From Planctomycetaceae bacterium (GTDB lineage Bacteria > Planctomycetota > Planctomycetia > Planctomycetales > Planctomycetaceae): 64,000 nucleotides of DNA. Location: assembly GCA_021732415.1 (NCBI GenBank), contig JAKFVC010000004.1:50141-114140 (forward strand), read 5' to 3'. Below are positions 57,101 to 63,371 of the stretch, piece by piece. The first letter of the stretch is position 1. Each line of letters begins with the position of its first letter. The position numbers were made by a program, and so were the translations under genes. A model generated the notes under the pieces. The model worked only from the letters and a program-made list of their open reading frames with translations. It had not been told where the DNA came from and searched no databases.

Positions 57101-58779
57101 TGCGAGGGATCGTTGGTGACATCATAGAGATCGCCGTTGAACCAGGCGGCCACCTCTGTCAGATTATTGCTCGGGAATCGCGTGGCCGCGTCGGGAGTTC
57201 CCTGGTTTTGCGTCAGGGAAACGCCACCGTACACGACGTCCCCAGAATCCCCATCACTCCAGCCGACATTGTCGAGCACCGTGAATCCGGCAGGCAGGTG
57301 GTCGAGCACTCCATCGTCGTTGGTATCGTAGTCAGTCCCTTCGACAACAGCACTCGTCGCCGAGACGACGTAGAACGAGACCGTGTGTTTGCTCAAGACC
57401 CCGCCGCTAACCGAATCGAACTTCGAATCGGTCACGACAGTCGTTCCGGCGGCCGCTGAGTGTCCCGCAGTAGGACTCTTGATCATCAGCAGGCCATTCG
57501 AGCCCAGGGACTTACCCGTGAGTCCAATCACGTAGCTCGCGATTCCGACATCGCTGCCATTGCCATCTAGCATCACGAGGTAGACGTTGGTCAGTGCCGC
57601 CCCGGCGGCGCCGCGCAGTTCGACGTACTGATATTTGTCACCCGCTGCTGTGTTGCCGGGTGGGTTGGCCTTAATTTCGTTCAGGAGTACTGACGTGGCT
57701 TCATTCACATCAGTCACGGTGATGGCAAATGTTTGCTCAAACGTCAAACCACCCTGGTCGGTGGTCCGGACGCGGATGCTGTAGCTGTTCTTCGTTTCAT
57801 AGTCGAAGCCGCTAGTCGCCCGCAGCGAGTTGCCGTTGATGTTGAAGCTGCCGTTGTCCGTGCTGCCGGTTCCGGTGACCAGTGAATACGTAAACGTATT
57901 ACCCGAGTCCGGATCGGTCGTCGTGAATGTGCCGACCGCGGCGTTGGCGGCGTTGTTTTCAGCGATCGAGGTACTGGACAGGGACAACCCGGTGGGCGCG
58001 CTATTGCTGCCGGAGATGGTGAAAGTCACCGTCGGCGGGACGGTCGCGGTTCCACCCGCAGTGTCGCTCAATGTCCATTTCGAGATGTCGTTGACGAGGG
58101 CGCGAATCTGCGCCACCGTGCCGGTCACGGATGTGAGGTTGAGTGCCCCATCGTCTTTGTTACTGGAAAACGCAATCGCCGTTGTCCCATTGACCAGAGC
58201 GGTAGGCAGGTCTGATTCATTGGAATTGGCCGGATTGGTCTGCCAGCCACTATTCGCATTGATACCCGCCACCCAGTTCGTCGCACTACCCGTCGTGGGT
58301 GCAGACCCTTGATAAGCCAGGATCGAGTCGCCGCTGGTCGATAGGCCCGACATGCTGCCCGTCGTGCTACCCGCGTTCGTGCCACCGACGACTGTCTTAA
58401 ATGCTGGCGTTGCCCCATTTTGAAAGACGAGTTGCGTACCGGCGCTATAGTTGCTGTTGAAAGTGACCGTCAGCGTGTTTTCGCCCGTATTGGCAAAACC
58501 GTTCTGAGCCGTGCTCCAGCCATTGTCGGTAAACGAGAGCGCTGTGGAACTGTCCACAGTCTTCAGCAGCACGAACGAGAATGTATCGGGATCGTCACTT
58601 TGAAATCCGGTAAATGCAATGTCGCCGGGCCCCAGTGTCACCGACAGCATCCGGCGGCCCTCGAGGATCTCGAGTTGCCTGCCAAATCCCGGCACTTTTC
58701 GCCTGAACAAACTGTGTGACTTCCAACTCGACTGCTTCTTCACTCCGAGGAATAGCAAATCACGAACAAAACGCAGCAT
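48175..58779 (-). CDS. Giant exported protein: lamin-tail-like, nuclease-like and cadherin-like repeats
   Basis: A 3534-residue protein starting at ATG 58779. The N-terminus has the planctomycete large-protein leader ending LEGRRMLS. Then follow beta-rich modules including a lamin-tail-like domain (about 360-560, LLNEIKANPPG). An endonuclease/exonuclease/phosphatase domain follows at about 700-1005 with all key motifs: FVDYNIAS, VFQEVKS, DSHLKA, AGDFN with D877, and TDHLPV. The rest (about 1010-3390) is some 20 or more cadherin-like repeats of about 100 residues (SIAENT, GTSLYLKAGTSLNFE, YTVTVNVDDT), a second group with INENSGAGQVIY, and a C-terminal module. Asp/Asn-rich linkers suggest calcium binding. 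The role is probably an outer-surface adhesin with an attached phosphodiesterase activity. Confidence 0.9.
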   Translation of the reverse strand: MLRFVRDLLFLGVKKQSSWKSHSLFRRKVPGFGRQLEILEGRRMLSVTLGPGDIAFTGFQSDDPDTFSFVLLKTVDSSTALSFTDNGWSTAQNGFANTGENTLTVTFNSNYSAGTQLVFQNGATPAFKTVVGGTNAGSTTGSMSGLSTSGDSILAYQGSAPTTGSATNWVAGINANSGWQTNPANSNESDLPTALVNGTTAIAFSSNKDDGALNLTSVTGTVAQIRALVNDISKWTLSDTAGGTATVPPTVTFTISGSNSAPTGLSLSSTSIAENNAANAAVGTFTTTDPDSGNTFTYSLVTGTGSTDNGSFNINGNSLRATSGFDYETKNSYSIRVRTTDQGGLTFEQTFAITVTDVNEATSVLLNEIKANPPGNTAAGDKYQYVELRGAAGAALTNVYLVMLDGNGSDVGIASYVIGLTGKSLGSNGLLMIKSPTAGHSAAAGTTVVTDSKFDSVSGGVLSKHTVSFYVVSATSAVVEGTDYDTNDDGVLDHLPAGFTVLDNVGWSDGDSGDVVYGGVSLTQNQGTPDAATRFPSNNLTEVAAWFNGDLYDVTNDPSQLLYDSTRHSTNLPLSPSVAALTPGDVNFTEPPVITTNSGLSVTAGTTANVIADSRLKATDAEQSAAQLTFTITALPASGTLKYNNAAVVANVTTFTQADITANKLTYDAPSTAGTASFSFSVSDGTQATTGTFALTIQASTDTTLRFVDYNIASSGGTGDPRTGFNTLLQAFSQESYNGVIAQVDLFVFQEVKSQATTSQFIVDELNGIYGTGVYGRGTLDGFTSGAGTQGVVYNTHTLQLVSEATVGVSGGASRQTMRYLFHPIGGTTTSDFYVYDSHLKASEGSAESAQRLEEVQAIRADADALGQGVNIVYAGDFNLYTSTEDAYQEFLSAGNGQAFDPINRPGSWHNNSTFVGIDTQAPAVSPPAGLTSGGLDDRFDFQLISGELTNGQGLEYLTGSYHTFGNNGSIALNQSINGAGSTALPNLANRTTVLDLLTTVTDHLPVVADYTFTVSATNTAPTAVAFTNTTTSIAENTAIGTNLKVADITVTDDGLGTNALSLSGTDQSFFTIVGTSLYLKAGTSLNFETKSSYNVTVNVDDTTVGSTPDVSASFTLNVTNVNEAPTAVAFTNTTTSIAENTAIGTNLKVADITVTDDALGTNTLSLSGTDQSFFTIIGTSLYLKAGTSLDFETKGSYAVTVNVDDTTVGSTPDASASFTLNVTNVNEAPTAVAFTNTTTSLAENTTIGVDLKVADITVTDDALGTNTLSLSGADQAVFKIIGTSLYLKAGTSLDFETKTTYAVMVGVDDTTVGSTPDASTSFTLNVTNVNEAPTVVLFTNTTTSVAENTAIGVDLKVADINVTDDALGTNTLTLGGADQAVFKIIGSSLYLKAGTSLDFETRGAYAVTVNVDDTTVGSTPDASASFTLTVTNLNEAPTAVGFANTTSSLAENATIGVDLKVADINVTDDVLGTNTLSLSGADQAAFKIVGTTLYLKAGTSLNFESKSSYAVTVNVDDTTVGSTPDASAGFTLNVTNVNEAPTAVTFTNTTTSLAENTAIGTNLKVADINVTDDALGTNALSLSGTDQNFFTIIGTSLYLKAGTGLNFETKSTYAVTVNVDDATVGSTPDASASFTLNVTNVNEPPTAVAFTNTTTSLAENTAVPTDLKVADINITDDALGTNTLSLSGADQAFFRIIGTGLYLKAGTSLNFEAKASYAVTVNADDTTVGSTPDATAGFTLTLTDLNDNAPVITTSASQSVAEGTTQVAVLVSTDADTVGTNPATFSITGGADMGLFQIAGSNLLFNSAKDYEIDAHQYVVEVTAFDGVNSTARTITVTLTDVNDNAPVISTSASQSVAEGMTQVALLTSTDLDSVGINPATFTITGGADMSLFGIDGGNLVFNSPRDFETDAHSFDVEVTAFDGVNNTSLTINVTLTDVDEATNQAPTGVGFTNATTSLAENTAIGTDLKVATIDVTDDGLGSNILTLSGADQAAFKIIGTSLYLKAGTSLDFETKSSYAFTVNVDDTTLGGTPDASTSFTLNVTNVNEIPSVALTNTTTSLAENTAIPADLQVADINITDDALGTNTLFLSGADQDFFKIIGTSLYLKVGTSLDFETRSAYTVAVNVDDASVGSVPDASVSFSLNITDVNDAPTAISFINATTSIAENTAVPTDLKVADINVTDDVLGTNALALSGADQNLFKIIGSSLYLKAGTTLNFESRPSYSIIVGVDDTTVGSAPDASASFTLSVTDVNEAPTLIAVANTTTNLAENTTISTDLKVADISVTDDALGTNILSLTGADQAAFKIIGTSLYLKSGSSLDFESKSSYTVTLNVDDASAGSTPDAITTFTLNVTNANDAPSAIAFANTTTSIAENTAVPADLKVADINVTDDVLGTNTLSLNGADQGVFKIIGTGLYLKAGVSLDFETKSNYTVTVNVDDTTVGGTADALATFALAITNVNEAPTAVAFTNTTTSLAENAALPGNLKVADISITDDALGANTLSLTGADQNFFTVIGTSLYLKAGTSLNFEAKSIYAVTVNADDTTIGNSPDAVGNFTLNVTNVNEAPTTIGLANTISSLTENTPINADLKVADINVADDALGINTLSLSGADLASFKIIGTSLYLKAGTNLNFEAKASYTVTVNVDDTSVGGTPDASTNLTLNITNLDEAAPTVTSGGTAAAINENSGASQVIYTATAIDTGDISSGPITFSLGGADAGAFSINSSTGAVTLTTNPNFEVRPSYNFTVTATDTAGNASAAKPVTLAINNLDEVAPTITSGSVAAAINENSSAGQVIYTVTASDSGDISAAPVTFGLGGADAGAFSINSTTGAVTLAGNPNFEAKANYSFTVTATDAAGNASAVKTVTLAINNVDEAAPTMTSGATATTINENSGAGQTIYIATATDAGDISATPIMFTLGGPNAAAFSINGSTGVVTLKANPNFEAQANYSFTVTATDAANNASAARTVTLAIANLDEVAPTITSSTTAAAINENSGAGQVVYTVTATDAGDISSGPITYNLGGPNAGSFSINVSTGVVTLTTNPNFEARSAYTFTVTATDAAGNASAVKTVTLAINNLDEVAPAITSGTTAAAIDDNSGAGQVIYVATASDSGDISAQPITFSLSGLDAAAFSINGSTGALTLTANPDFQTKSSYSFTVTATDAAGNASVPNTVTLAINSTNSAPTAVSFSNTTINIAENTVIGSDLKVAEINVTDDAQGTNTLSLSGTDQNFFRIIGTGLYLKAGTSLNFEARSSYSVMVNVDDATVGGSPDATANFTLHVIDLNEAAPAFTTAADFHVAENLLAIGTVVATDADVPVQTVTYRISGGVDAGAVSISSTGALTFNVAPDYEHPADSDGNQVYDVQITADDGAGLSTTQAITITVADVNEPPQLAVGGPAVTWIKKQPAVTVLPALTVGDSTTPGGGTLTIQMAANGSRKKARDLLTTPATGALGTSAGMQFSNGTLTLQIDLGPNVTGAAVQSFLRGIKFLTKGAGLKVTTRTIHVTLSNSHGESSSVSQTINVLKKA

Positions 58780-59148
58780 GGACCGGTCATCCCCTGAGGT
58801 GAAATCATCGGCGTGAGGTCCCGGTCTGACACAGGGCACTCGAGCAACCGCCGATGATAGGGGTACCAACTAACCAGCGCCCAGCGCGCCCTCCGCGTAT
58901 TCGCAGGTTTCTAACAATCCAGGATTTGCCCGCTTTTTCACGAGGACGGGTACGGAGCGAAACAGGACAATTTCGATTCCGAGGTTAGTTCAGGTTCGTA
59001 CGCCACGCGAAATCCCGATTGAGCAGATAGTAAGCCATTCCGAGTCGGCAAACTGTGCGTGTTTTACCGGCACAAAATGACTCGTTTGTGGAAATAAGTT
59101 CGGAGTGTGAGAGGGTTTTGCGGAATACTTAGTCGATAAACCAATACT
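58780..59148. other. Divergent promoter region
   Basis: About 370 bp between the start of the giant gene (minus strand) and the start of the secreted hydrolase-like gene (plus strand). No RNA gene or repeat is recognised; promoters for both are expected here. Confidence 0.45.
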
Positions 59149-60216
59149 GTGAAAGCACGCCCATTTCAGGCGCGCTTGTTCGACTCTGGGGAACTTGTCG
59201 TGAACTATTGCGGGCGAGTTGTCCTAACTCTGATGCTGACCTGCACCTGGGTCTCAACCGCAGTCTGCGCCGAGGGACCCATTCCGAACGGTCCTCACCC
59301 GGACGTCTACGTGTTTCGTGGAGTCATCGGCTACTGGCCGGATGCGTTTGGGATGGCCGCCCGGATGTCAAATCGTGGCTATTGCCCCCACCTCCAACGG
59401 AGTTGCGATGTCCCCCGCCTGACTTCAGAATTGAAGAGTGCGGAGCCTGGGGCACGCGGTCCCATCTACCTGATCGGTTACAGCTACGGGGCCTCGGCGG
59501 CCGTCAGCATGGCGCGCGATCTGATGGAGCACGGCATTTCTGTTGACCGCCTGGTCCTTATCGAGTGCTATGACTATCCCGAGATCCCGGCCAATGTGCG
59601 GTACTGTGTTAACATCTACGAATCGCGCCGGCTGGATCGCTTTACAGTGTTTCGCGGAACTCCGGCACGGGCCGACGATTCCTCGTCGACGATGTTGATC
59701 GACATCGATATTGCCAGTGCCCCGGAATGGGAAGGTGCGCGTCAGAACAATCACTTCAATATGGCCGACGATCCCCGAGTTCAAGACTTCGTGGCCCAGC
59801 AGTTTCCGGATGTCATGCAGTCGATTCCGGCCGACACATCTGCTGTTAGGGTTGAGACGTTCGCTCTCCCGCACTACCGTTCTCAGGCTGTCGCCGCGCC
59901 GACGCAGCAGGTCTTTAGCCCGGCTTATGGGTATCCGAATTCCACTCATAACGGGACGCGTCCGGAACCATCCGGCTTGCCGTCCAGCAGCCCCTATGGG
60001 TCCTATCGGAACCTGCCCCAGAACAATCAGTTCCACATGGCGAACGATCCCCAAGGTCAGCGGCTCGCGGCCCCGCCGATCTCCAATCTGACGCAACAGG
60101 CGTGGGGCTCCGGCTATGGTCCTTCGAATCCTGCACCGCAAATGACGCGTCCGGAACCTTCCGGTGTACCGCGCAGCAGTGCCTATTCGTCCTATCGCGT
60201 GCAGGCACTGCGATAG
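59149..60216 (+). CDS. Exported alpha/beta-hydrolase-like protein with C-terminal repeats
   Basis: A 355-residue protein with a hydrophobic leader (YCGRVVLTLMLTCTWVSTAVCAE). The middle has YLIGYSYGASAAVSMARDL, where GYSYG is the GxSxG nucleophile elbow of alpha/beta-hydrolases. A candidate Asp follows in IECYDYPEI and a His in NNHFNMADD. The last 120 residues are Pro/Ser/Tyr-rich with internal repeats (TRPEPSGLPSSSPYGSYR and TRPEPSGVPRSSAYSSYR; NNHFNMADDP and NNQFHMANDP). The fold core is short, so activity is uncertain. GTG 59149 is used; a GTG at 59200 is possible. Single-gene unit. Confidence 0.72.
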   Translation: MKARPFQARLFDSGELVVNYCGRVVLTLMLTCTWVSTAVCAEGPIPNGPHPDVYVFRGVIGYWPDAFGMAARMSNRGYCPHLQRSCDVPRLTSELKSAEPGARGPIYLIGYSYGASAAVSMARDLMEHGISVDRLVLIECYDYPEIPANVRYCVNIYESRRLDRFTVFRGTPARADDSSSTMLIDIDIASAPEWEGARQNNHFNMADDPRVQDFVAQQFPDVMQSIPADTSAVRVETFALPHYRSQAVAAPTQQVFSPAYGYPNSTHNGTRPEPSGLPSSSPYGSYRNLPQNNQFHMANDPQGQRLAAPPISNLTQQAWGSGYGPSNPAPQMTRPEPSGVPRSSAYSSYRVQALR

Positions 60217-60637
60217 AGATTTTCACGCCTTGACTGCGACCATGATCGCGAAAGTCCACGTGGGCTAGGGGCGGCCCCCCCGGTAACAGAGAGCTCGTGT
60301 TCCTCAAATCATCTGCCGAATTACCCGGACGGCAATTCGCATAAGTGACTTGCGGCACTGTTGTTACACATCAATCAGTAGATCCGCAGAACGGTTAGAA
60401 ATCGACTCAAGTGGGGCGAGCGGAGTAGCAAAAGATTTTACAATTGCGAGTGGTGGAACTCTGGGTAGGATGGGCTGATGTGAAAAGTCAACATGTGAAA
60501 AACTGGTCTGCGGGGCTCAATTCCCGGCTGACAAGTTGAAGTGGACTCACCGTCGTCGAAAGGATTCAACGATACGACCGTTTGAGGACAAATCTGGACT
60601 ACGAACCGATGCTTGCGAGCATCCCGGGAGTTGCCCC
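60217..60637. other. Gene-free stretch upstream of pyruvyltransferase gene
   Basis: About 420 bp. The frame of the next gene is open from 60536, but homology and a good ribosome-binding site place its start at 60638. No other feature is recognised. Confidence 0.45.
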
Positions 60638-62164
60638 GTGCAGGTACCATTCACCGATCGTTTCATCATGCGCCAGATGCGTCGAATGATGGATGGGGCG
60701 GCCCGAGATCAGGATGATTCGTCTCCAATTCGGTTGGCGAACCCCAGCAAGCTGAAACTGCTGTTCGCAGGTTATACCTGTGCCGACAACATGGGGGCGG
60801 ATGTGCGGGTCGAAGAGATGCTGCGACAGTTCCGGCATCTGTTCGGGGCCGAGCGCTTCGAAGCGAGCGTATTCACGTTTGGCCAGACCGAATGGCAAGG
60901 GTATTTCCAGGGGACCGATTGCCTGCGACCGAAGGTGAATTTCCCGCGCTACCTATCCCGACTGGTTCCCAACTATGACGGTGTCGTGGCTTGCGAAGGT
61001 TCGCTCTTCAAGAGTCACTTTACGGATCTGCTGCCGACGATGATGGTCGGTGCACTGGGACTGGCCAGCGCGACCGGACGGCTGTCGGTGGCCTACGGAG
61101 CCGAAGCGGGAGAGATGTCGGTCGAGCTGTCGCAACTGGTGCGGGACTATTGCAGTCGCTCATACCTGATCGCTCGCAATCAGCGAGCACGGACGGTGCT
61201 GTCGGCCCAGGGGCTGAAGTCGCATTCCGGAACAGATACCGCCTGGACCTTCGAGCCATTTCCGCAGGAGTTCGGCAAGCGAGAATTACGCAAACAGGGC
61301 TGGCAGGGCGAGCCTATCCTGACGGTGTGCCCGATCAATCCCTTTTGGTGGCCGGTGAACATTTCGCTGATGAAGGCCATGGCGCATGCGCTCGGCTTTT
61401 ACCGGGACACGCACTACGGCCGAGGCGTGCTGTTTCTCCGCAGTGGTGCGGAAGTCGAGCAACAGTTTGAGGCTTACTTGCGGTCGCTGGCCACTGCGGT
61501 GTCGCGCTTCTGCAAACAGCGGAATTACTTTCCGGTGATTGCCGGCTGCGAGCGACTGGATCGGATCGCGGTCGACAGACTCTCGGCGATGATGGGCGGG
61601 ACGGCGAAATTCGTTTCAGGCGACTACGAACCACGCGCCCTGGTGAGTATTCTGCGGTGTTCTGAGTTGATGTTATCGTCTCGCTATCACGCGGTCGTGA
61701 CGACGATGCCGGCGGGAATTGTGTCGGCGGGACTGTCGATGGACGAACGCCTGGATAACTTGATGATCGAGCGTGGTCATCCCGAATTGCTGGTGGGGGT
61801 CCGAGAGGCGCAACTCGACGAGCGACTCGAAGGGGTGCTCGAAGACATGCACGTCAATCGGGAGCAACTGCGGACGGAAACCGAATTCGACGTGTGCCGG
61901 CATTTGCGACGGATGTCCTACATGGGAAGGCTAATGGTTGAACACGTTCAGTCGCGTTACCCGGAGTTCGACAATCTGCAGCGCCGCACAAGCTGGGATG
62001 AGTATCTGCCCCCGTTGACGAAGGGATTGGAGGCAGTCTTGAGCCGACATGTGTTGTCGGACGTGTGGGAAGAGGAAGCCGGCAGTGCAGCGCCGGAATC
62101 GACGCTGCATTTGAAGGCAAAAGTCAGGGAATCCAATTACGCTACGGAGTGGAGCAAGGACTGA
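60638..62164 (+). CDS. Polysaccharide pyruvyltransferase-family protein
   Basis: A 508-residue protein of the polysaccharide pyruvyl transferase fold (CsaB/WcaK group): LKLLFAGYTCADNMGADVRVEEML at the N-terminus, GVVACEGSLFKS, a second half with PINPFWWP, and LVSILRCSELMLSSRYHAVVTTM, the conserved SRYHA segment. These enzymes add a pyruvate ketal to surface sugars from phosphoenolpyruvate. GTG 60638 has GGGAG eight bases upstream and is preferred to the longer frame from 60536. A methyltransferase gene starts 4 bp after its stop, so the two probably modify the same surface glycan. The length exceeds the usual 350-400 by a C-terminal extension. Confidence 0.82.
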   Translation: MQVPFTDRFIMRQMRRMMDGAARDQDDSSPIRLANPSKLKLLFAGYTCADNMGADVRVEEMLRQFRHLFGAERFEASVFTFGQTEWQGYFQGTDCLRPKVNFPRYLSRLVPNYDGVVACEGSLFKSHFTDLLPTMMVGALGLASATGRLSVAYGAEAGEMSVELSQLVRDYCSRSYLIARNQRARTVLSAQGLKSHSGTDTAWTFEPFPQEFGKRELRKQGWQGEPILTVCPINPFWWPVNISLMKAMAHALGFYRDTHYGRGVLFLRSGAEVEQQFEAYLRSLATAVSRFCKQRNYFPVIAGCERLDRIAVDRLSAMMGGTAKFVSGDYEPRALVSILRCSELMLSSRYHAVVTTMPAGIVSAGLSMDERLDNLMIERGHPELLVGVREAQLDERLEGVLEDMHVNREQLRTETEFDVCRHLRRMSYMGRLMVEHVQSRYPEFDNLQRRTSWDEYLPPLTKGLEAVLSRHVLSDVWEEEAGSAAPESTLHLKAKVRESNYATEWSKD

Positions 62165-62168
62165 CTTC

Positions 62169-62999
62169 ATGGAGGAAAATCGTCCAATTCTGCGGGGAGT
62201 CTCGGAGACACTCCTGATTCCGCTGGCGGCGCGCGCCCTGATGACCCGGCGGGATCCCGAGAACTTTGTCGACCCACTGAGCGCGAAGTTCCTCCAGATG
62301 CTGGGGGAAGAGTCGTCGAGATTCGAAAGCGACCGCTGGAATATGGCCGGAGCGTGCGCCCGCACGACGATCCTGGACCGCGAGGTGCGTAAGGCACTCC
62401 AGGGAGCTCAACCGACGGTCGTGGTGAATCTCGGCGCCGGGCTCTGTTCCCGCTACTGGCGACTGGGCACTCCGGCGGGAGTCCGCTGGATCGATGTCGA
62501 CCTCCCGGATGTGATAGAGATCAAGCGCCAACTAATTCGAGCCTGCCAGGCTGATATGGGAATTTCCCAGGCGGGATGGAGTTCGATACCGGCCGATGTG
62601 ACAGGGACTGCCTGGCTGGAGGAAATCGCACGGACCGCTGACGAACGGGTGCTCGTCATTGCGGAAGGGTTGCTGATGTACTTGCCGGAATTGGAGGTCA
62701 AGGGGCTGCTCGATCGGCTGGTGACCAACTATCCCGGCGGCAGAATGTATCTGGAGACCTGGTCGCCACTCGTAAGCTGCGTCTGGGGCTATCTGTCCCG
62801 ACGGATTCGCAAGACCGGGACCCGCGTCCGCTGGGGCTTGAGGCGACCGACCACTCTGACGAACTGGAACTCGAAAATTCACGTGCTGAATTCCTGGTCT
62901 CCCGGAGACATCAATCCACAAGAGTGGGGCCTCCTGCGATTTACCCCCAGACTACGCCGCAGCCTCATGAAGATCATTGAGCTACAGTTCGCAACCTGA
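62169..62999 (+). CDS. SAM-dependent methyltransferase, leucine carboxyl methyltransferase/TcmP-like
   Basis: A 276-residue methyltransferase of the LCM/PPM1 family: VSETLLIPLAARALMTRR near the start, SAM-binding motif VVNLGAGLCSRYWRL, then WIDVDLPDVIEIKRQL (acidic ribose-binding residue) and LVIAEGLLMYLPE. In bacteria such TcmP-like proteins act on diverse O-nucleophiles. It follows the pyruvyltransferase by 4 bp in the same operon. The substrate may be a surface polysaccharide, inferred only from context. Confidence 0.87.
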   Translation: MEENRPILRGVSETLLIPLAARALMTRRDPENFVDPLSAKFLQMLGEESSRFESDRWNMAGACARTTILDREVRKALQGAQPTVVVNLGAGLCSRYWRLGTPAGVRWIDVDLPDVIEIKRQLIRACQADMGISQAGWSSIPADVTGTAWLEEIARTADERVLVIAEGLLMYLPELEVKGLLDRLVTNYPGGRMYLETWSPLVSCVWGYLSRRIRKTGTRVRWGLRRPTTLTNWNSKIHVLNSWSPGDINPQEWGLLRFTPRLRRSLMKIIELQFAT

Positions 63000-63210
63000 A
63001 ACAGCAGCCAGTCACGAACGCGCTGATCGCGGCTGGCCGCAACTTTCACATCGGCCGAAAATACCTGAATTCGGTCGATCCAGCGCGGCCCCAACTTGTC
63101 ACGTGCCAAATCTTCGCGTTCCCTTTGCGCTCTTTGAATTCTTCAATCTCTCCTAAGTCTGCTCACGACTCCCCCCTTCAGCACTCTCGCCGCAGGCGGT
63201 CCGCCTATGC

Positions 63211-63264
63211 GACTTCTTTGACTTCTTTGACTTCTTTGAACTCTTTGAACTCTTTGATTTCTAC
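63211..63264. repeat. Tandem 9-bp repeat
   Basis: Six consecutive 9-bp units: three GACTTCTTT, two GAACTCTTT and one GATTTCTAC. Related units are at 63378-63413 and in reverse orientation at 48064-48090. Confidence 0.85.
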
Positions 63265-63274
63265 AACCGCCCCG

Positions 63275-63352
63275 GTGAGCGGCACGGCGCTAGCCGCCGG
63301 TTCTTCGTTGCATTGGATAATAAGAACCGGTGGCTAGCGCCATTCCGCTCAC
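63275..63352. repeat. Imperfect inverted repeat
   Basis: Two 31-bp arms (63275-63305 and 63322-63352) with a few mismatches and a 16-nt loop, core GGCGCTAGCCNCCGG. It lies between the two groups of 9-bp repeats and may act as a transcription end for the convergent genes. Confidence 0.75.
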
Positions 63353-63371
63353 GAGCAACTTCGCCCAGACC

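Larger units (their letters stand above)
63000..63371. other. Gene-free stretch with 9-bp tandem repeat and hairpin
   Basis: No gene is seen. It contains six 9-bp units at 63211-63264 (GACTTCTTT and GAACTCTTT types) and the inverted repeat at 63275-63352. Confidence 0.6.

Noticed and set aside
48185..58816. Many plus-strand ORFs of 60-190 codons opposite the giant gene
   Set aside because: They repeat with the same period as the cadherin-like domains, start with similar residues and have no ribosome-binding sites; they are antisense shadows of the repeats.
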